A stretch of 64,000 nt of DNA from Armatimonadota bacterium (GTDB taxonomy: Bacteria > Armatimonadota > Fimbriimonadia > Fimbriimonadales > Fimbriimonadaceae). This document shows, in pieces, positions 18,132-26,239 of this stretch. Where the stretch lies: positions 287,280-351,279 of the forward strand of contig JAFDWU010000001.1 in assembly GCA_018268315.1 (NCBI GenBank). The letters are read 5' to 3'. The notes below the pieces were generated by a model. That model was not told where the DNA came from, searched no databases, and was given only the letters and a program-made list of their open reading frames with translations. The first letter of the stretch is position 1, and each line of letters opens with the position of its first letter. Made by a program: the position numbers and the translations under genes.

Positions 18132-18596
18132 TCAGCCGATGATCATAAGGGTCTGGCCAAGCTGAACAAGGTCGCCGTTTTCGGCCGTCATCTTCAGAAC
18201 TCGGCCGCTTGTGTGGGCGGTTATCTCGTTGAAAAACTTCATCGCCTCGATGAGACCCACCACTTGGCCGACGGTCACCTCATCGCCTTCCTTGATGAAT
18301 GGGGGCGCGGTGGGCGAGGCAGCGGTAAAGAAGATACCGTTCATCGGGCTGTTAAGGGGACTACCCACCATCTCAGGGGCGGCCTCGTTCACTTCGGCTT
18401 CGATAGCGCCACCTGCCGCATCCGTAAGGGCGTAGGCCGCCTCGCCGGCAACAGGCGCTGTGTGGACGGCGGGGGGCGTCGGGGCCTTGCGTTGGAAGGC
18501 GATGCGCCAACCTGGGCCACACCACTCGGCTTCCCCGAGTTTGAACTCCTCCATAAGAGAAGCTAAATCATCGATCTTCGCGCGAAGCAAATCCAC
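18132..18596 (-). CDS. accB: Biotin carboxyl carrier protein of acetyl-CoA carboxylase
   Basis: Carries the biotin that shuttles CO2 in fatty-acid synthesis. The N-terminal part (LRAKIDDLASLMEEF) is AccB-like, followed by a Pro/Ala linker and the biotinyl domain with SPMNGIFF and the biotinylation motif EAMKFFNEI; the residue after the modified Lys is Phe rather than the usual Met. It has 154 residues. The start is a GTG at 18596 with no good Shine-Dalgarno, but CATAAT lies 9 nt upstream, which fits a leaderless transcript. accC is not adjacent; the biotin carboxylase at 57989 lacks its own carrier domain and could be a partner. Confidence 0.85.
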   Translation of the reverse strand: MDLLRAKIDDLASLMEEFKLGEAEWCGPGWRIAFQRKAPTPPAVHTAPVAGEAAYALTDAAGGAIEAEVNEAAPEMVGSPLNSPMNGIFFTAASPTAPPFIKEGDEVTVGQVVGLIEAMKFFNEITAHTSGRVLKMTAENGDLVQLGQTLMIIG

Positions 18597-18617
18597 CTTG
18601 GCGCTATTATGGCTCAG

Positions 18618-19058
18618 TTAGCGGGATCGCGCGTTAGAGCGCTGGATAACTTCGTAGCTGTATTGGAACACCATCTCGGTGAGAGGGTTCCAGAGGTGGT
18701 ACATGTCGGGCAGTTCCTCAAGGCCGACAAGCTTTCGGCCAAGGGACTCGGTTCGGTGGGTTATTTCCACCAGTTCCTTGATGTTGCCAACGAAGACGTC
18801 CGCCCAGCGAACTTCGCTATCGCTTGCCATCTGGTAGCAGCCGATGTATTGGACATCCGACATGATCGCGCCGCCCTCTTCGCGGGCTTCGCGAAGCGCG
18901 GCTTCCATTGAGGATTCGCCTGGTTCAACGCGGCCGCTGGGAATGCACCAGCCTCGGCGGTCGATATCGCACACAAGCACCTTGTCCTCGCACCACGGGA
19001 ACATGAGCGCCGCAAATGCGCGGATGGGCGTAGTGGACGGCGCCGGATTGAATTGCAT
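18618..19058 (-). CDS. Nudix hydrolase
   Basis: Hydrolyses nucleoside diphosphates linked to another moiety. The Nudix box is complete: GRVEPGESSMEAALREAREEGG (G-x5-E-x7-REAREE-x-G). RGWCIPSG precedes it in the usual position. The ATG at 19058 gives 146 residues; an in-frame TTG at 19097 would add 13. Neither has a clear ribosome-binding site. The substrate is unknown. Confidence 0.85.
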   Translation of the reverse strand: MQFNPAPSTTPIRAFAALMFPWCEDKVLVCDIDRRGWCIPSGRVEPGESSMEAALREAREEGGAIMSDVQYIGCYQMASDSEVRWADVFVGNIKELVEITHRTESLGRKLVGLEELPDMYHLWNPLTEMVFQYSYEVIQRSNARSR

Positions 19059-19106
19059 CCGTTGCCGACCGTATTGACCTGTTGGAAATCGCTTCAAATC
19101 AAGTTT

Positions 19107-19544
19107 CTAGGGCACGACGACTTTTCCGATCACCCGATTGAGCGGTACAGGCCCAAAAGCACGACTATCCTCAGAGACGGCCCGGTTATCTCCGAGCACA
19201 TAGATATTGTCGTCGGGGACCCTGAATTCCCCGTTCTTTAGGGACCAATTCTTCGGGATGTTGTAAAAGTCTACGACCTCGCCAGGGAGTCTATATACCC
19301 GCTTTATTAAGAAATCACCGGGATTGTCGCCTCTTATGACCACCACGTCCTTATGCCGAATGTTGCCGATCAGCCAATAAGCCTTGCTGACCCACACGCG
19401 ATTCCCGCTCTGCAGAGTTGGCAACATCGATGGTCCGCTCACCACCACCCACTTGAACTGGGTGTAGTAGAAAGCGATGAACGCAAAGATGAAGAGCAAG
19501 CTGAAAATGAAGCTGGTTCGTGCGCGTTTCATATTCGTGGACAA
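19107..19544 (-). CDS. lepB: Signal peptidase I (S26 family)
   Basis: Membrane-anchored serine protease that removes signal peptides from exported proteins. One N-terminal membrane helix (SFIFSLLFIFAFIAFYY) is followed by the nucleophile motif SGPSMLPTL (Ser39), the general base Lys81 in FLIKRV, and the C-terminal box DDNIYVLGDNRAVSEDSR. At 145 residues it is short, resembling minimal Gram-positive-type enzymes. The TTG at 19544 has TATAAC 9 nt upstream; an ATG four codons later is an alternative start. Confidence 0.88.
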   Translation of the reverse strand: MSTNMKRARTSFIFSLLFIFAFIAFYYTQFKWVVVSGPSMLPTLQSGNRVWVSKAYWLIGNIRHKDVVVIRGDNPGDFLIKRVYRLPGEVVDFYNIPKNWSLKNGEFRVPDDNIYVLGDNRAVSEDSRAFGPVPLNRVIGKVVVP

Positions 19545-19605
19545 GGCTCAGGAGTTATACTGAGTTCCCTTACTCTAGAGTTCGGCAAATTTAGCAGCCT
19601 TCCGT

Positions 19606-20121
19606 ATGTTAAGACCTATTGCTGAAAATCAGAGCGCGATCATTCTAGCGCTCATTATCCTGAATCTCGGCCTCGGGGCCGTGCTTTTGATGTTTGTCCG
19701 AAGGTTCACACGGTTCCAAGCACGGTGGCGGCAATTGCTGGTTGGGGTTTCTGGCTCCGACCTTGAGACGCTACTGGAAGACCATTTGGAGCAACGGACC
19801 CTCCTGGCAGAGCGCGTGACCGAAATTGAGAAATTTGTTAAAGTTTTGGATGATAAAGCTAGACATTCCAAGCGTCACTTAGGCGTAGTAAGGTTCGACG
19901 CTTTTCCGGACGTCGGTGGTGAGCAGAGCTTCGCGCTTGCGGTGTACGACGACGAAGGCAACGGCGCGGTGCTATCCAGCCTGGTGGGGAGGACCGATAG
20001 CCGGGTTTATTGCAAGCGTATGGAAAGAGGCAAATCGGAGATAGAGCTATCCGAGGAAGAGAAAAGAGCGGTACAGTACGCCGCAGAGAAAACCCTTTCA
20101 CCAAGGGCCGCTATTCGCTAG
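19606..20121 (+). CDS. DUF4446 family membrane protein
   Basis: A protein of 171 residues: an N-terminal membrane helix (IILALIILNLGLGAVLLMF), a predicted coiled-coil segment (DLETLLEDHLEQRTLLAERV), and the conserved DUF4446 core LGVVRFDAFPDVGGEQSFALAVYD with SSLVGRTDSRVY. In many bacteria this family lies near parAB or sporulation genes; its function is unknown. Here it precedes an ECF sigma factor gene by 7 bp, so the two may be cotranscribed. Confidence 0.8.
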   Translation: MLRPIAENQSAIILALIILNLGLGAVLLMFVRRFTRFQARWRQLLVGVSGSDLETLLEDHLEQRTLLAERVTEIEKFVKVLDDKARHSKRHLGVVRFDAFPDVGGEQSFALAVYDDEGNGAVLSSLVGRTDSRVYCKRMERGKSEIELSEEEKRAVQYAAEKTLSPRAAIR

Positions 20122-20128
20122 GGAAACC

Positions 20129-20725
20129 ATGAGCAGCCGCGCAACCGAAGATATGGTGTTGGTCGAACGGGCCAGGCGCGGAGACCGTTCAGCCCTCGAC
20201 GAGTTGATCATGGCCTATGAGGCGAAGGCCTACCAGTACGCTTATCGGCTCACGAGAAATTCTGAAGAAGCAAGCGACGTGGTGGCGGATGCATTTGTGC
20301 GCGTATTCAACGCACTAGGGAACTTCAAGGGTCAAAGCAGCTTCAACACTTGGCTTTACCGAATCATCACGAACTGCTACTTGGACATCAAGAAGAAGGA
20401 GCGCAATCGACCAACCTTAAGCATTGAGACCGCCCTAACCACGGCAGACGGTGAGATCACCCGGGAAATTGAAGATCCAAGCCGCGATCCGTACGAGGAA
20501 ACCGAGCGGAACAGCCGTGAAGCGCGGGTGCAAGATGCGGTAGCCCAGTTGCCGGAATACCAACGGGCGATGATCGTGATGTACCACTCAGAAAACATGA
20601 GTTACGAGGAAATAGCAGCGGCTTTAGATTTACCCATTGGAACCGTGAAGAGCCGACTGAATCGAGCGCGGCTCAGTATTCGAGATTTGTTAATGAAAGA
20701 TGAGGAACTGTTTCGTTTAGGATGA
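20129..20725 (+). CDS. RNA polymerase ECF sigma factor (first copy)
   Basis: Region 2 is present as LIMAYEAKAYQYAYRLTRNSEEASDVVADAFVRVF, with the -10 recognition segment FNTWLYRIITNCYLD. Region 4 ends with MSYEEIAAALDLPIGTVKSRLNRARLSIRDLL. It has 198 residues, and the acidic linker between the regions (TTADGEITREIEDPSRD) resembles that of SigW/RpoE-like ECF factors. The ATG at 20129 follows AGGG. The downstream gene at 20831 has an anti-sigma-like organisation and is the probable regulator. Confidence 0.9.
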   Translation: MSSRATEDMVLVERARRGDRSALDELIMAYEAKAYQYAYRLTRNSEEASDVVADAFVRVFNALGNFKGQSSFNTWLYRIITNCYLDIKKKERNRPTLSIETALTTADGEITREIEDPSRDPYEETERNSREARVQDAVAQLPEYQRAMIVMYHSENMSYEEIAAALDLPIGTVKSRLNRARLSIRDLLMKDEELFRLG

Positions 20726-20830
20726 AGTCAAAGATTTCGGAGAAGAGACATTCAAGCAAGCGTGGGGCATTTAGGGGGCTTCGTACAAAGCTGGATGTAA
20801 ACCAAAGCCGCGAGTGCGGCCGAGGCAAAC

Positions 20831-21706
20831 ATGAACATAGAAAAAGCTAGGGAGCTGTATTCAGCATATTACGAGCGAGTCCAAACGGACGCAAGCGCAG
20901 CGGAAAACGATCCGCTGGCCCTCGTGCTTGCTCGAGACCCCGAAATCCGCGCCGACTACGAGCAGTTTGAGCAGGCAATGGCTCAGCTCGACACTCTTGC
21001 CGACGAAGAAATCCTCATTCCCAACGACCTCCACGCTCGAATTCAAGCACGGCTTGACGACGATGCGAAGGTCATAAAGCCTGCGGCGAGTTTCTGGACG
21101 AGCAGCAAGTTTGCGGTTGCCGGTCTTGTTGCGGCGGGAATTATCTTTGCCACGATTCAGCTAAGGCCCGGCCAATCCGGTGGCGCGCTCCAAAGCGGAA
21201 TAGGATTTCGAACATCGACAGGAAACGTGCCGGAGCGTAGTGTTCCCGAACCCATGGTTTGCCGCAGCACATCGACTGGTGTCTCGCTCGAGTTCAAGCC
21301 GTCGAAGGATCATCTTGTAACCGTCACGGACCTTTCAACGAATGCTTACAAGAGCTACGAAATGAAGAAGGACGTTCCCCTGACGATTCCGCTCGAAAAC
21401 GCCACCGATTTGGCGGTTTGCACGGAAATCAAGATCACCGGCGAACCTCTGAAGATCGTCGCGGTACCCGGGCGAACCAAGGAATCCTTGTCTGCGGGCG
21501 ATGGCACTTTAATTGACTTCGGCCGAGCGCTCGCTGGCTTCTACGGTGTGCCGGTTGTGGTAGATGCTAAGGCCTCTGCTGACCCGATTCGGTGGAAGTT
21601 CCAAGCAGGAACGGCCATTGATGCGGCTACGCAGGCACTGACAACTCAGACTCAGAAGTTTGTAGTTGAGAAGAACGCCGACGGCACGCTTCACATCTCC
21701 GACTAG
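20831..21706 (+). CDS. Probable membrane-bound anti-sigma factor with STN-like C-terminal domain
   Basis: Not assigned to a named family. The N-terminal 85 residues are helical and cytoplasmic (ELYSAYYERVQTD..., DLHARIQARLDDD), followed by one membrane helix (SKFAVAGLVAAGIIFATIQL, about 94-113) and a periplasmic part. The last 65 residues (TLIDFGRALAGFYGVPVVVD... to LHIS) look like an STN/FecR-type domain as found in secretins and TonB-dependent signalling; this is inferred from pattern only. Together with the upstream ECF sigma gene it would form a sigma/anti-sigma pair. GAGG lies 5 nt before the ATG. Confidence 0.6.
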   Translation: MNIEKARELYSAYYERVQTDASAAENDPLALVLARDPEIRADYEQFEQAMAQLDTLADEEILIPNDLHARIQARLDDDAKVIKPAASFWTSSKFAVAGLVAAGIIFATIQLRPGQSGGALQSGIGFRTSTGNVPERSVPEPMVCRSTSTGVSLEFKPSKDHLVTVTDLSTNAYKSYEMKKDVPLTIPLENATDLAVCTEIKITGEPLKIVAVPGRTKESLSAGDGTLIDFGRALAGFYGVPVVVDAKASADPIRWKFQAGTAIDAATQALTTQTQKFVVEKNADGTLHISD

Positions 21707-22527
21707 GGCCTATCGGCAGCCTGCAGGCGTCTGATCGTATCATCCAGCAAGCGGTTTAGCCTTCTCGCAAATGCGCGGGCACTCATGTATTCCATAAAGG
21801 CATCAGTGCCCACATGTTTGCGGCTTGTTGTATCGGTTTGGGCGTGGGCCAGGTAGTTCTCACCGTTCGCTCTTGCCCTTTCCGCCAGCACTTGAGGCGA
21901 TGGATCCGGCGCCTTTTCTAAGAATGCCTGTCTTTCCCGAATCAGGGTTTCGGGCGAGCGAACAGAACCACGAACCTTTTTAAGTTCTTTGAGAGCGACT
22001 AAGCGCTCGGAAGGTGAAAGCTGCAACTTGGTTAGACACGCGATTGCGCGGCGCTGAATAAGGCAGTTCGGGACAAAGGAGGCAAGGTCGCAATACTTGT
22101 AAGCCTCGCCGAAGCGCAGTGTTGTAAGAGCTCCTTTGAGGGCTTGATCGTGATCCTGCGTCTGCGCAGAGAGATCAAGGAGCTGGTTTGCCAGCTTGCT
22201 CTCGGCGCGGATAACTTCCCCCTTCGCACCCTCCGCTGTTGTGTCATCGGCGGCGATCGGCTGAAGGCAAATCAGTGAGTCATGCTCGGCCTTTTCCTGC
22301 CAGCGATTTACCAGACGCTCCGTTATTTGGTAGTCGGCATGAAACTGCAATGCATCCGATGTCTCCTTTAGAAGCGGGCGATAACTGGCCAATCCGATTT
22401 GCTGGGCAGGGGTTAGCTGAACAAACTCAAAAGGATCGGTTTTGATATTTGACCGAACAGCAACACCGGCAATAACAATTGCAGGCGAAAACAATAGAAG
22501 TCGATACCAGCGAATAGCGGACATCAC
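21703..22527 (-). CDS. Hypothetical membrane-anchored protein
   Basis: No family recognised. The protein of 274 residues has one N-terminal membrane helix (YRLLLFSPAIVIAGVAV) and an otherwise helical, soluble extracytoplasmic part rich in Ala, Leu, Arg and Gln. Two cysteines (near 144 and 150) could form a disulfide. It converges on the probable anti-sigma gene with a 4-bp overlap of stops. Codon use looks like that of its neighbours. Confidence 0.6.
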   Translation of the reverse strand: MMSAIRWYRLLLFSPAIVIAGVAVRSNIKTDPFEFVQLTPAQQIGLASYRPLLKETSDALQFHADYQITERLVNRWQEKAEHDSLICLQPIAADDTTAEGAKGEVIRAESKLANQLLDLSAQTQDHDQALKGALTTLRFGEAYKYCDLASFVPNCLIQRRAIACLTKLQLSPSERLVALKELKKVRGSVRSPETLIRERQAFLEKAPDPSPQVLAERARANGENYLAHAQTDTTSRKHVGTDAFMEYMSARAFARRLNRLLDDTIRRLQAADRP

Positions 22528-22648
22528 CGTAAATTTTCGGTATCCGTTCGCAAATTTCTAGGGCGAACCTACTTAGGGCAAAAATGTGAGTCTTTCGTCC
22601 TGATTTGGTTATGCCGACTTTGGGGGGTCTTATACTATTGGATGGCGA

Positions 22649-22661
22649 CCCCTCTGAGGGG
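22649..22661 (+). promoter_or_regulatory. Small inverted repeat covering the ribosome-binding site of the second ECF sigma gene
   Basis: CCCCTC-T-GAGGGG is a perfect 6-bp inverted repeat (effectively a CCCCT/AGGGG stem with a CTG loop). It contains the AGGGG that would serve as the ribosome-binding site 9 nt before the ATG at 22671. TATACT, a possible -10 box, lies at 22631-22636. The stem could limit translation; this is an inference from sequence. Confidence 0.4.
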
Positions 22662-22670
22662 CCGCCACAT

Positions 22671-23225
22671 ATGGCAAAAAAACAAATAGTGGGCTGGGAG
22701 GGACACCTTATCCAGCGTGCTCAAGAAGGCGAGCTTATTGCCTTCGAACTCCTTTCGGAGATTCATCGACCACTTCTCATGAGCCAGGCTCTGAGAACTC
22801 TGCGAAACGCCGACGACGCCCAGGATGCTGTCCAAGAGACGCTTCTGAAGGCGATGCGCGCGATCAAAGAGTTCGATTCAGGCCGGCCGATTCGACCGTG
22901 GCTAGCGCGCATTTGCGCGAATTGCTGCATGGATGTTTTGCGTCAGAGAAAGCGCACTCCAGAATCAATTGAGGGACATGAGCATTTGGTGGCCGACCAA
23001 GCTTCGCTTGAACAGGAGGCAAGCGCAAGAATGGAGCGGGACCAAGTGGTGGAAGCGGTGAATCATCTTCCGGAGACCTATCGTCGAATCATCTTCATGC
23101 GCCATTTCCGGCACATGGACGTAAACGAGATCGCCTCGGCGCTTAACACGCCTGAGGGGACTGTTAAAAGTTGGCTGTTCCGCGCGAGAGCTCAGCTCCG
23201 CAAGGAACTCCTGTTGGCTTCGTAG
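22671..23225 (+). CDS. RNA polymerase ECF sigma factor (second copy)
   Basis: Sigma-70 family regions 2 and 4: LRNADDAQDAVQETLLKAMRAI with RPWLARICANCCMDVLR, then LPETYRRIIFMRHFRHMDVNEIASALNTPEGTVKSWLFRARAQLR. The ATG at 22671 gives 184 residues starting MAKKQIVGWEGH. An upstream in-frame TTG/ATG (22605/22611) would place the likely -10 box TATACT inside the coding region, so it is not used. No anti-sigma gene is adjacent on the same strand. Confidence 0.87.
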   Translation: MAKKQIVGWEGHLIQRAQEGELIAFELLSEIHRPLLMSQALRTLRNADDAQDAVQETLLKAMRAIKEFDSGRPIRPWLARICANCCMDVLRQRKRTPESIEGHEHLVADQASLEQEASARMERDQVVEAVNHLPETYRRIIFMRHFRHMDVNEIASALNTPEGTVKSWLFRARAQLRKELLLAS

Positions 23226-23303
23226 TTTCTGATCCCTTTGAGGGTAGTCGCCCGGCTCAGTCAAGCGGCTGGTTGCGACCTTCTTCCTCTCTGTTCGAAG
23301 CCA

Positions 23304-24014
23304 TTAGGAACTTGCGTTCTCGTCATTCCACTTCTTTGTTGCAAGCTCTGCTTGTTTCTCGTCGATCTCTCTTCCCTGATTCTCGGCAACCCGTTTCACT
23401 TCTTGGGCGGTGACGCCTCGGCCCTTTCTCCACGCCACATGGCTCTTGTAGGCGTACTCGAACATGGGCTGCAGGTCCTCCGGCGTAGCCGTTTTTGGCT
23501 GGCGATTTCCAAGCGCCTCCAGAAAGGCGGCCCAGGTTTCCGCCACGCTCTTGCCTGGGCAGGAAACCCGCTCCCTGCCCGGCATCGGGTCTAGAACGCC
23601 CGCGTTCATGCTGTTGGAGGCGGTTAGATTGAACGTATCCCCCTCGAAATAGCAGAAGAAGTCCTCGAAGACCATCCCCTTGCGGTCGTAAATGCAGGAG
23701 TAGGCATTCTTTTCACGATGGATAAAACCGTAAACGAGAATGTCGTTGAGCTCTGGGATTTTCCATGCCGCAACTCGTTCGAAACCCAACTCTTCGAGGG
23801 CTGTTACGCTCGCTCTGACCATCATTTCATCCCAGTCGGCATCGATTTTGACGAGGTGGATTTCGTCAGCGAGTGAGCCGCTAGATTGTTGACCAGGTTG
23901 CTCAGAGAGAGCCTTGCCTGCCGCTCGTAAGATAAAAACGACAAAGAGGCGTACCGCAAGCCGCGCCAAGAACAGAATAACGACCAACGCCCCAATAAAC
24001 GTTAGGACCCACAT
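23304..24014 (-). CDS. Hypothetical protein with N-terminal membrane helix
   Basis: No family recognised. It has 236 residues: one long N-terminal hydrophobic segment (VLTFIGALVVILFLARLAVRLFVVFIL), then a soluble alpha/beta region (LNDILVYGFIHREKNAYSCIYDRKGMVFEDFFCYF) and a Lys/Glu/Ala-rich C-terminus. The middle resembles a small antiparallel sheet protein but gives no functional clue. Confidence 0.55.
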   Translation of the reverse strand: MWVLTFIGALVVILFLARLAVRLFVVFILRAAGKALSEQPGQQSSGSLADEIHLVKIDADWDEMMVRASVTALEELGFERVAAWKIPELNDILVYGFIHREKNAYSCIYDRKGMVFEDFFCYFEGDTFNLTASNSMNAGVLDPMPGRERVSCPGKSVAETWAAFLEALGNRQPKTATPEDLQPMFEYAYKSHVAWRKGRGVTAQEVKRVAENQGREIDEKQAELATKKWNDENASS

Positions 24015-24076
24015 TGTCCACTTAGCTTACTAAATTGCGCGGTTTTGCGAGTCCGCCACGCGAAAAGGAGCCTCGT

Positions 24077-24883
24077 CTAGGAGGCTTTGAGCAAGCCGCC
24101 GATAACGCCTTTCATTCTTTCAGTGAAGCTCTGGTGCCTTTGTGGAAGACCCTCGCCAAGCAATACGCCAGCAATCCCCTTGATATCTAGGGATGCGGGC
24201 AGATGCGGGTTGGCAATGTAGAACGGTTGTCGCTGACGGATATGGGCCAGTGCCTGCTGATCGCTTCTAACGAAGCCTGCGTACTTCAGAGGCACGCCGA
24301 GGAACTGCTGGCTAATCGATGTCAGCTTCGCATAAATCATGCGGCCCTGCTGCTCGCCGTCAACCATGTTCATCACCACGCGGATGCTGGCATCCGGCTT
24401 GCGGGCGAGGATCGCTTTGGCGGTGGCATAGCCATCGGTCAGCGAAGCGGGGTCTGGCGTGGCGACAAGAAGAATCTCATCGGCGGCGCCAAGGAACGTC
24501 ATGACGTTCTCATCGATTCCGGCGCCGGTATCGAAGATGAGGATATCGGTGGAGCGCTCAAGCTCGTTAAGCTGGGTAAGGAAGGCTTCGGCCTTCGGGC
24601 CGGAAAGATTGATGAGTGATTCAATGCCGCTGCCGCCTGCGATAAGCCGAATGCCACCAGGGCCAACCTGAATGACTTCGCTCAGGCGCTTCTCGCCGGT
24701 CAGTGCTTGCTGAAGCGTGTACTGAGTGCGGGAGCCAAGGACGACGTCGAGGTTAGCGAGGCCAATATCGGCGTCGAATACCACGACCCGCTGCCCGCGA
24801 TCAGCAAGTGCGATCGCAAGGTTGGCGCTGATGTTGGTTTTGCCAACTCCGCCCTTTCCACTGGTTACTGCGTAGGTTCTCAT
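24077..24883 (-). CDS. flhG: FlhG/YlxH-type MinD-family ATPase
   Basis: Deviant Walker A motif GKGGVGKTN near residue 9, with the Asn after Thr that is usual in FlhG, then DADIGLANLDVVLG, IFDTGAGIDENVM and VATPDPASLTDGYA (FlhG has TTPEPTxxxDAY). It has 268 residues and ends in a short Lys/Leu helix (TERMKGVIGGLLKA) that could serve as a membrane-targeting sequence. FlhG controls flagellar number and placement, often with FlhF; no flhF is adjacent. It lies 6 bp after the MshEN-pseudokinase gene in the same transcription unit. Confidence 0.8.
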   Translation of the reverse strand: MRTYAVTSGKGGVGKTNISANLAIALADRGQRVVVFDADIGLANLDVVLGSRTQYTLQQALTGEKRLSEVIQVGPGGIRLIAGGSGIESLINLSGPKAEAFLTQLNELERSTDILIFDTGAGIDENVMTFLGAADEILLVATPDPASLTDGYATAKAILARKPDASIRVVMNMVDGEQQGRMIYAKLTSISQQFLGVPLKYAGFVRSDQQALAHIRQRQPFYIANPHLPASLDIKGIAGVLLGEGLPQRHQSFTERMKGVIGGLLKAS

Positions 24884-24889
24884 GTAAGT

Positions 24890-26176
24890 TTAGGCGGCCT
24901 TGTTGTTCCTTCCAAGAATGCGATCGATGATGCTGATTTGCTTTGGCTGGAAAACCGGCTCGGACACAATCGTGTCGAGAAGATGCTCTCGCTCCTGGGC
25001 GGTGTTCTGATTGAGCGAGTGGCCGAGAGCGGTCCAGTTGAAGGAGCGCAGGGCGCTGGCAACTTCAATCGGCGATCCAAAGCGGTCTTTCGAATCAGAA
25101 GCAAGGCAGTTCGCCAAAATGTCCTTCATCGGCGCGGGAATGTACGGCTCAGGCTTCTGGTTGAAGCCGTAGCAACAATCCTTGAGCAGGCTGCCGAGTG
25201 CGAAGGCGGTGGAAGCACCGGGGTTATCGCCGTCAAACGCTGCGGACGGGCTGCGATAGTGCTCGGGCGGGGCAACAAACGGCACCAGCACCGGACCGCG
25301 AGCCCCCATGAAAATGTTTTGTGCGCAAACCCAGTTCCCTGCTCCGCCCGCCTTTTGGAGGTCGTCAAGGGATTCGGCGATCTTGCCGACAAGCTCGGCA
25401 GACTGGATGAGCTGGCGTCGACCGCGAATTCTTAGGATTCTATCGAGATTTTCACCGGCTACGCGCTGAAGGGTTACCCATCGGAAACCGTTCTCTTCGG
25501 CGATTTCGTAGACGGCGGTCATGACCTCGAACACGCCCTTGGCGCTTGCCTTTACGGCTTCCAGGCAGGTTGCGGCATCCGGGTGATCGAGCGGGACCGC
25601 GATGAGGCTGACGGGGCGGTCCATGAAGCTATCGTAAGCATCGAACAGGGCGATGTTGTTGATCTTGTATCGGGAGAAGAGCTTTTCGTAGCGCTTCGGC
25701 GCCTTGTCGGCTTCAGGAAAGGCTTCGGGAATGAATTCGTCGTTGAGGCCGTAAGCGGACCGGATGCGTCGGGCGAGAGCGCAGCTCGGCGCGACGTGGA
25801 GGATGACGTTGCTTCGTACGAGAGCCATCAGGCGGTCGGTGGCAACGACATCAATGGGGTCGGCGATAGCGACCATGAGGCCGGCGGCGGTTTGAGAGAT
25901 CGGCAGGGCGTTGAGCTGGACTGCCTCTTCGGGAGTCAGCCGTCGGAGAGCATCTGGCTCGATTTCGACTTCAAGCGGATTGATAATCTGATAGCCGTAC
26001 TGATCGGCAAGGCACTGAGCCACCTGCTCCTCAGTAACAAACCCGCGCTCAATGAGAATTTCGCCGAGCCTTCGGTTGCTGACGCGCTGCTCTGCGAGCG
26101 CGATGGACAGTTGCATTTGATTCAGGCATCCTGCCGATGAAAGCAATTCGCCAAGCCGCTTATATGTTTGGATCAT
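24890..26176 (-). CDS. Two-domain protein: c-di-GMP-binding MshEN module plus degenerate protein-kinase fold
   Basis: Residues 7-59 hold two 24-residue motifs, R7LG...Q30 and R36LG...Q59, each fitting RLGxxLxxxGxxxxxxLxxxLxxQ and separated by exactly five residues, as in the c-di-GMP receptor domain of MshE/PilB ATPases. The T2SSE-N fold continues to about 150. There is no ATPase domain. Instead residues 162-379 follow the order of a Ser/Thr kinase: RYEKLF, DRPVSLIAVPLD, an alpha-E-like helix, YRSPSAAF in place of the APE segment, FALGSLLKDCCYG, and DRFGSPIEVASALRSF. The VAIK Lys, HRD and DFG are all absent, so it is a predicted pseudokinase. The C-terminal 50 residues are a tail. It is cotranscribed with flhG. 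Confidence 0.7.
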   Translation of the reverse strand: MIQTYKRLGELLSSAGCLNQMQLSIALAEQRVSNRRLGEILIERGFVTEEQVAQCLADQYGYQIINPLEVEIEPDALRRLTPEEAVQLNALPISQTAAGLMVAIADPIDVVATDRLMALVRSNVILHVAPSCALARRIRSAYGLNDEFIPEAFPEADKAPKRYEKLFSRYKINNIALFDAYDSFMDRPVSLIAVPLDHPDAATCLEAVKASAKGVFEVMTAVYEIAEENGFRWVTLQRVAGENLDRILRIRGRRQLIQSAELVGKIAESLDDLQKAGGAGNWVCAQNIFMGARGPVLVPFVAPPEHYRSPSAAFDGDNPGASTAFALGSLLKDCCYGFNQKPEPYIPAPMKDILANCLASDSKDRFGSPIEVASALRSFNWTALGHSLNQNTAQEREHLLDTIVSEPVFQPKQISIIDRILGRNNKAA

Positions 26177-26239
26177 TCGCCGAAAAAACCTCTCCCTGTG
26201 TTTTTCGGCAATAGCACCAGGTTTTTGCAGGTGCGGTTA

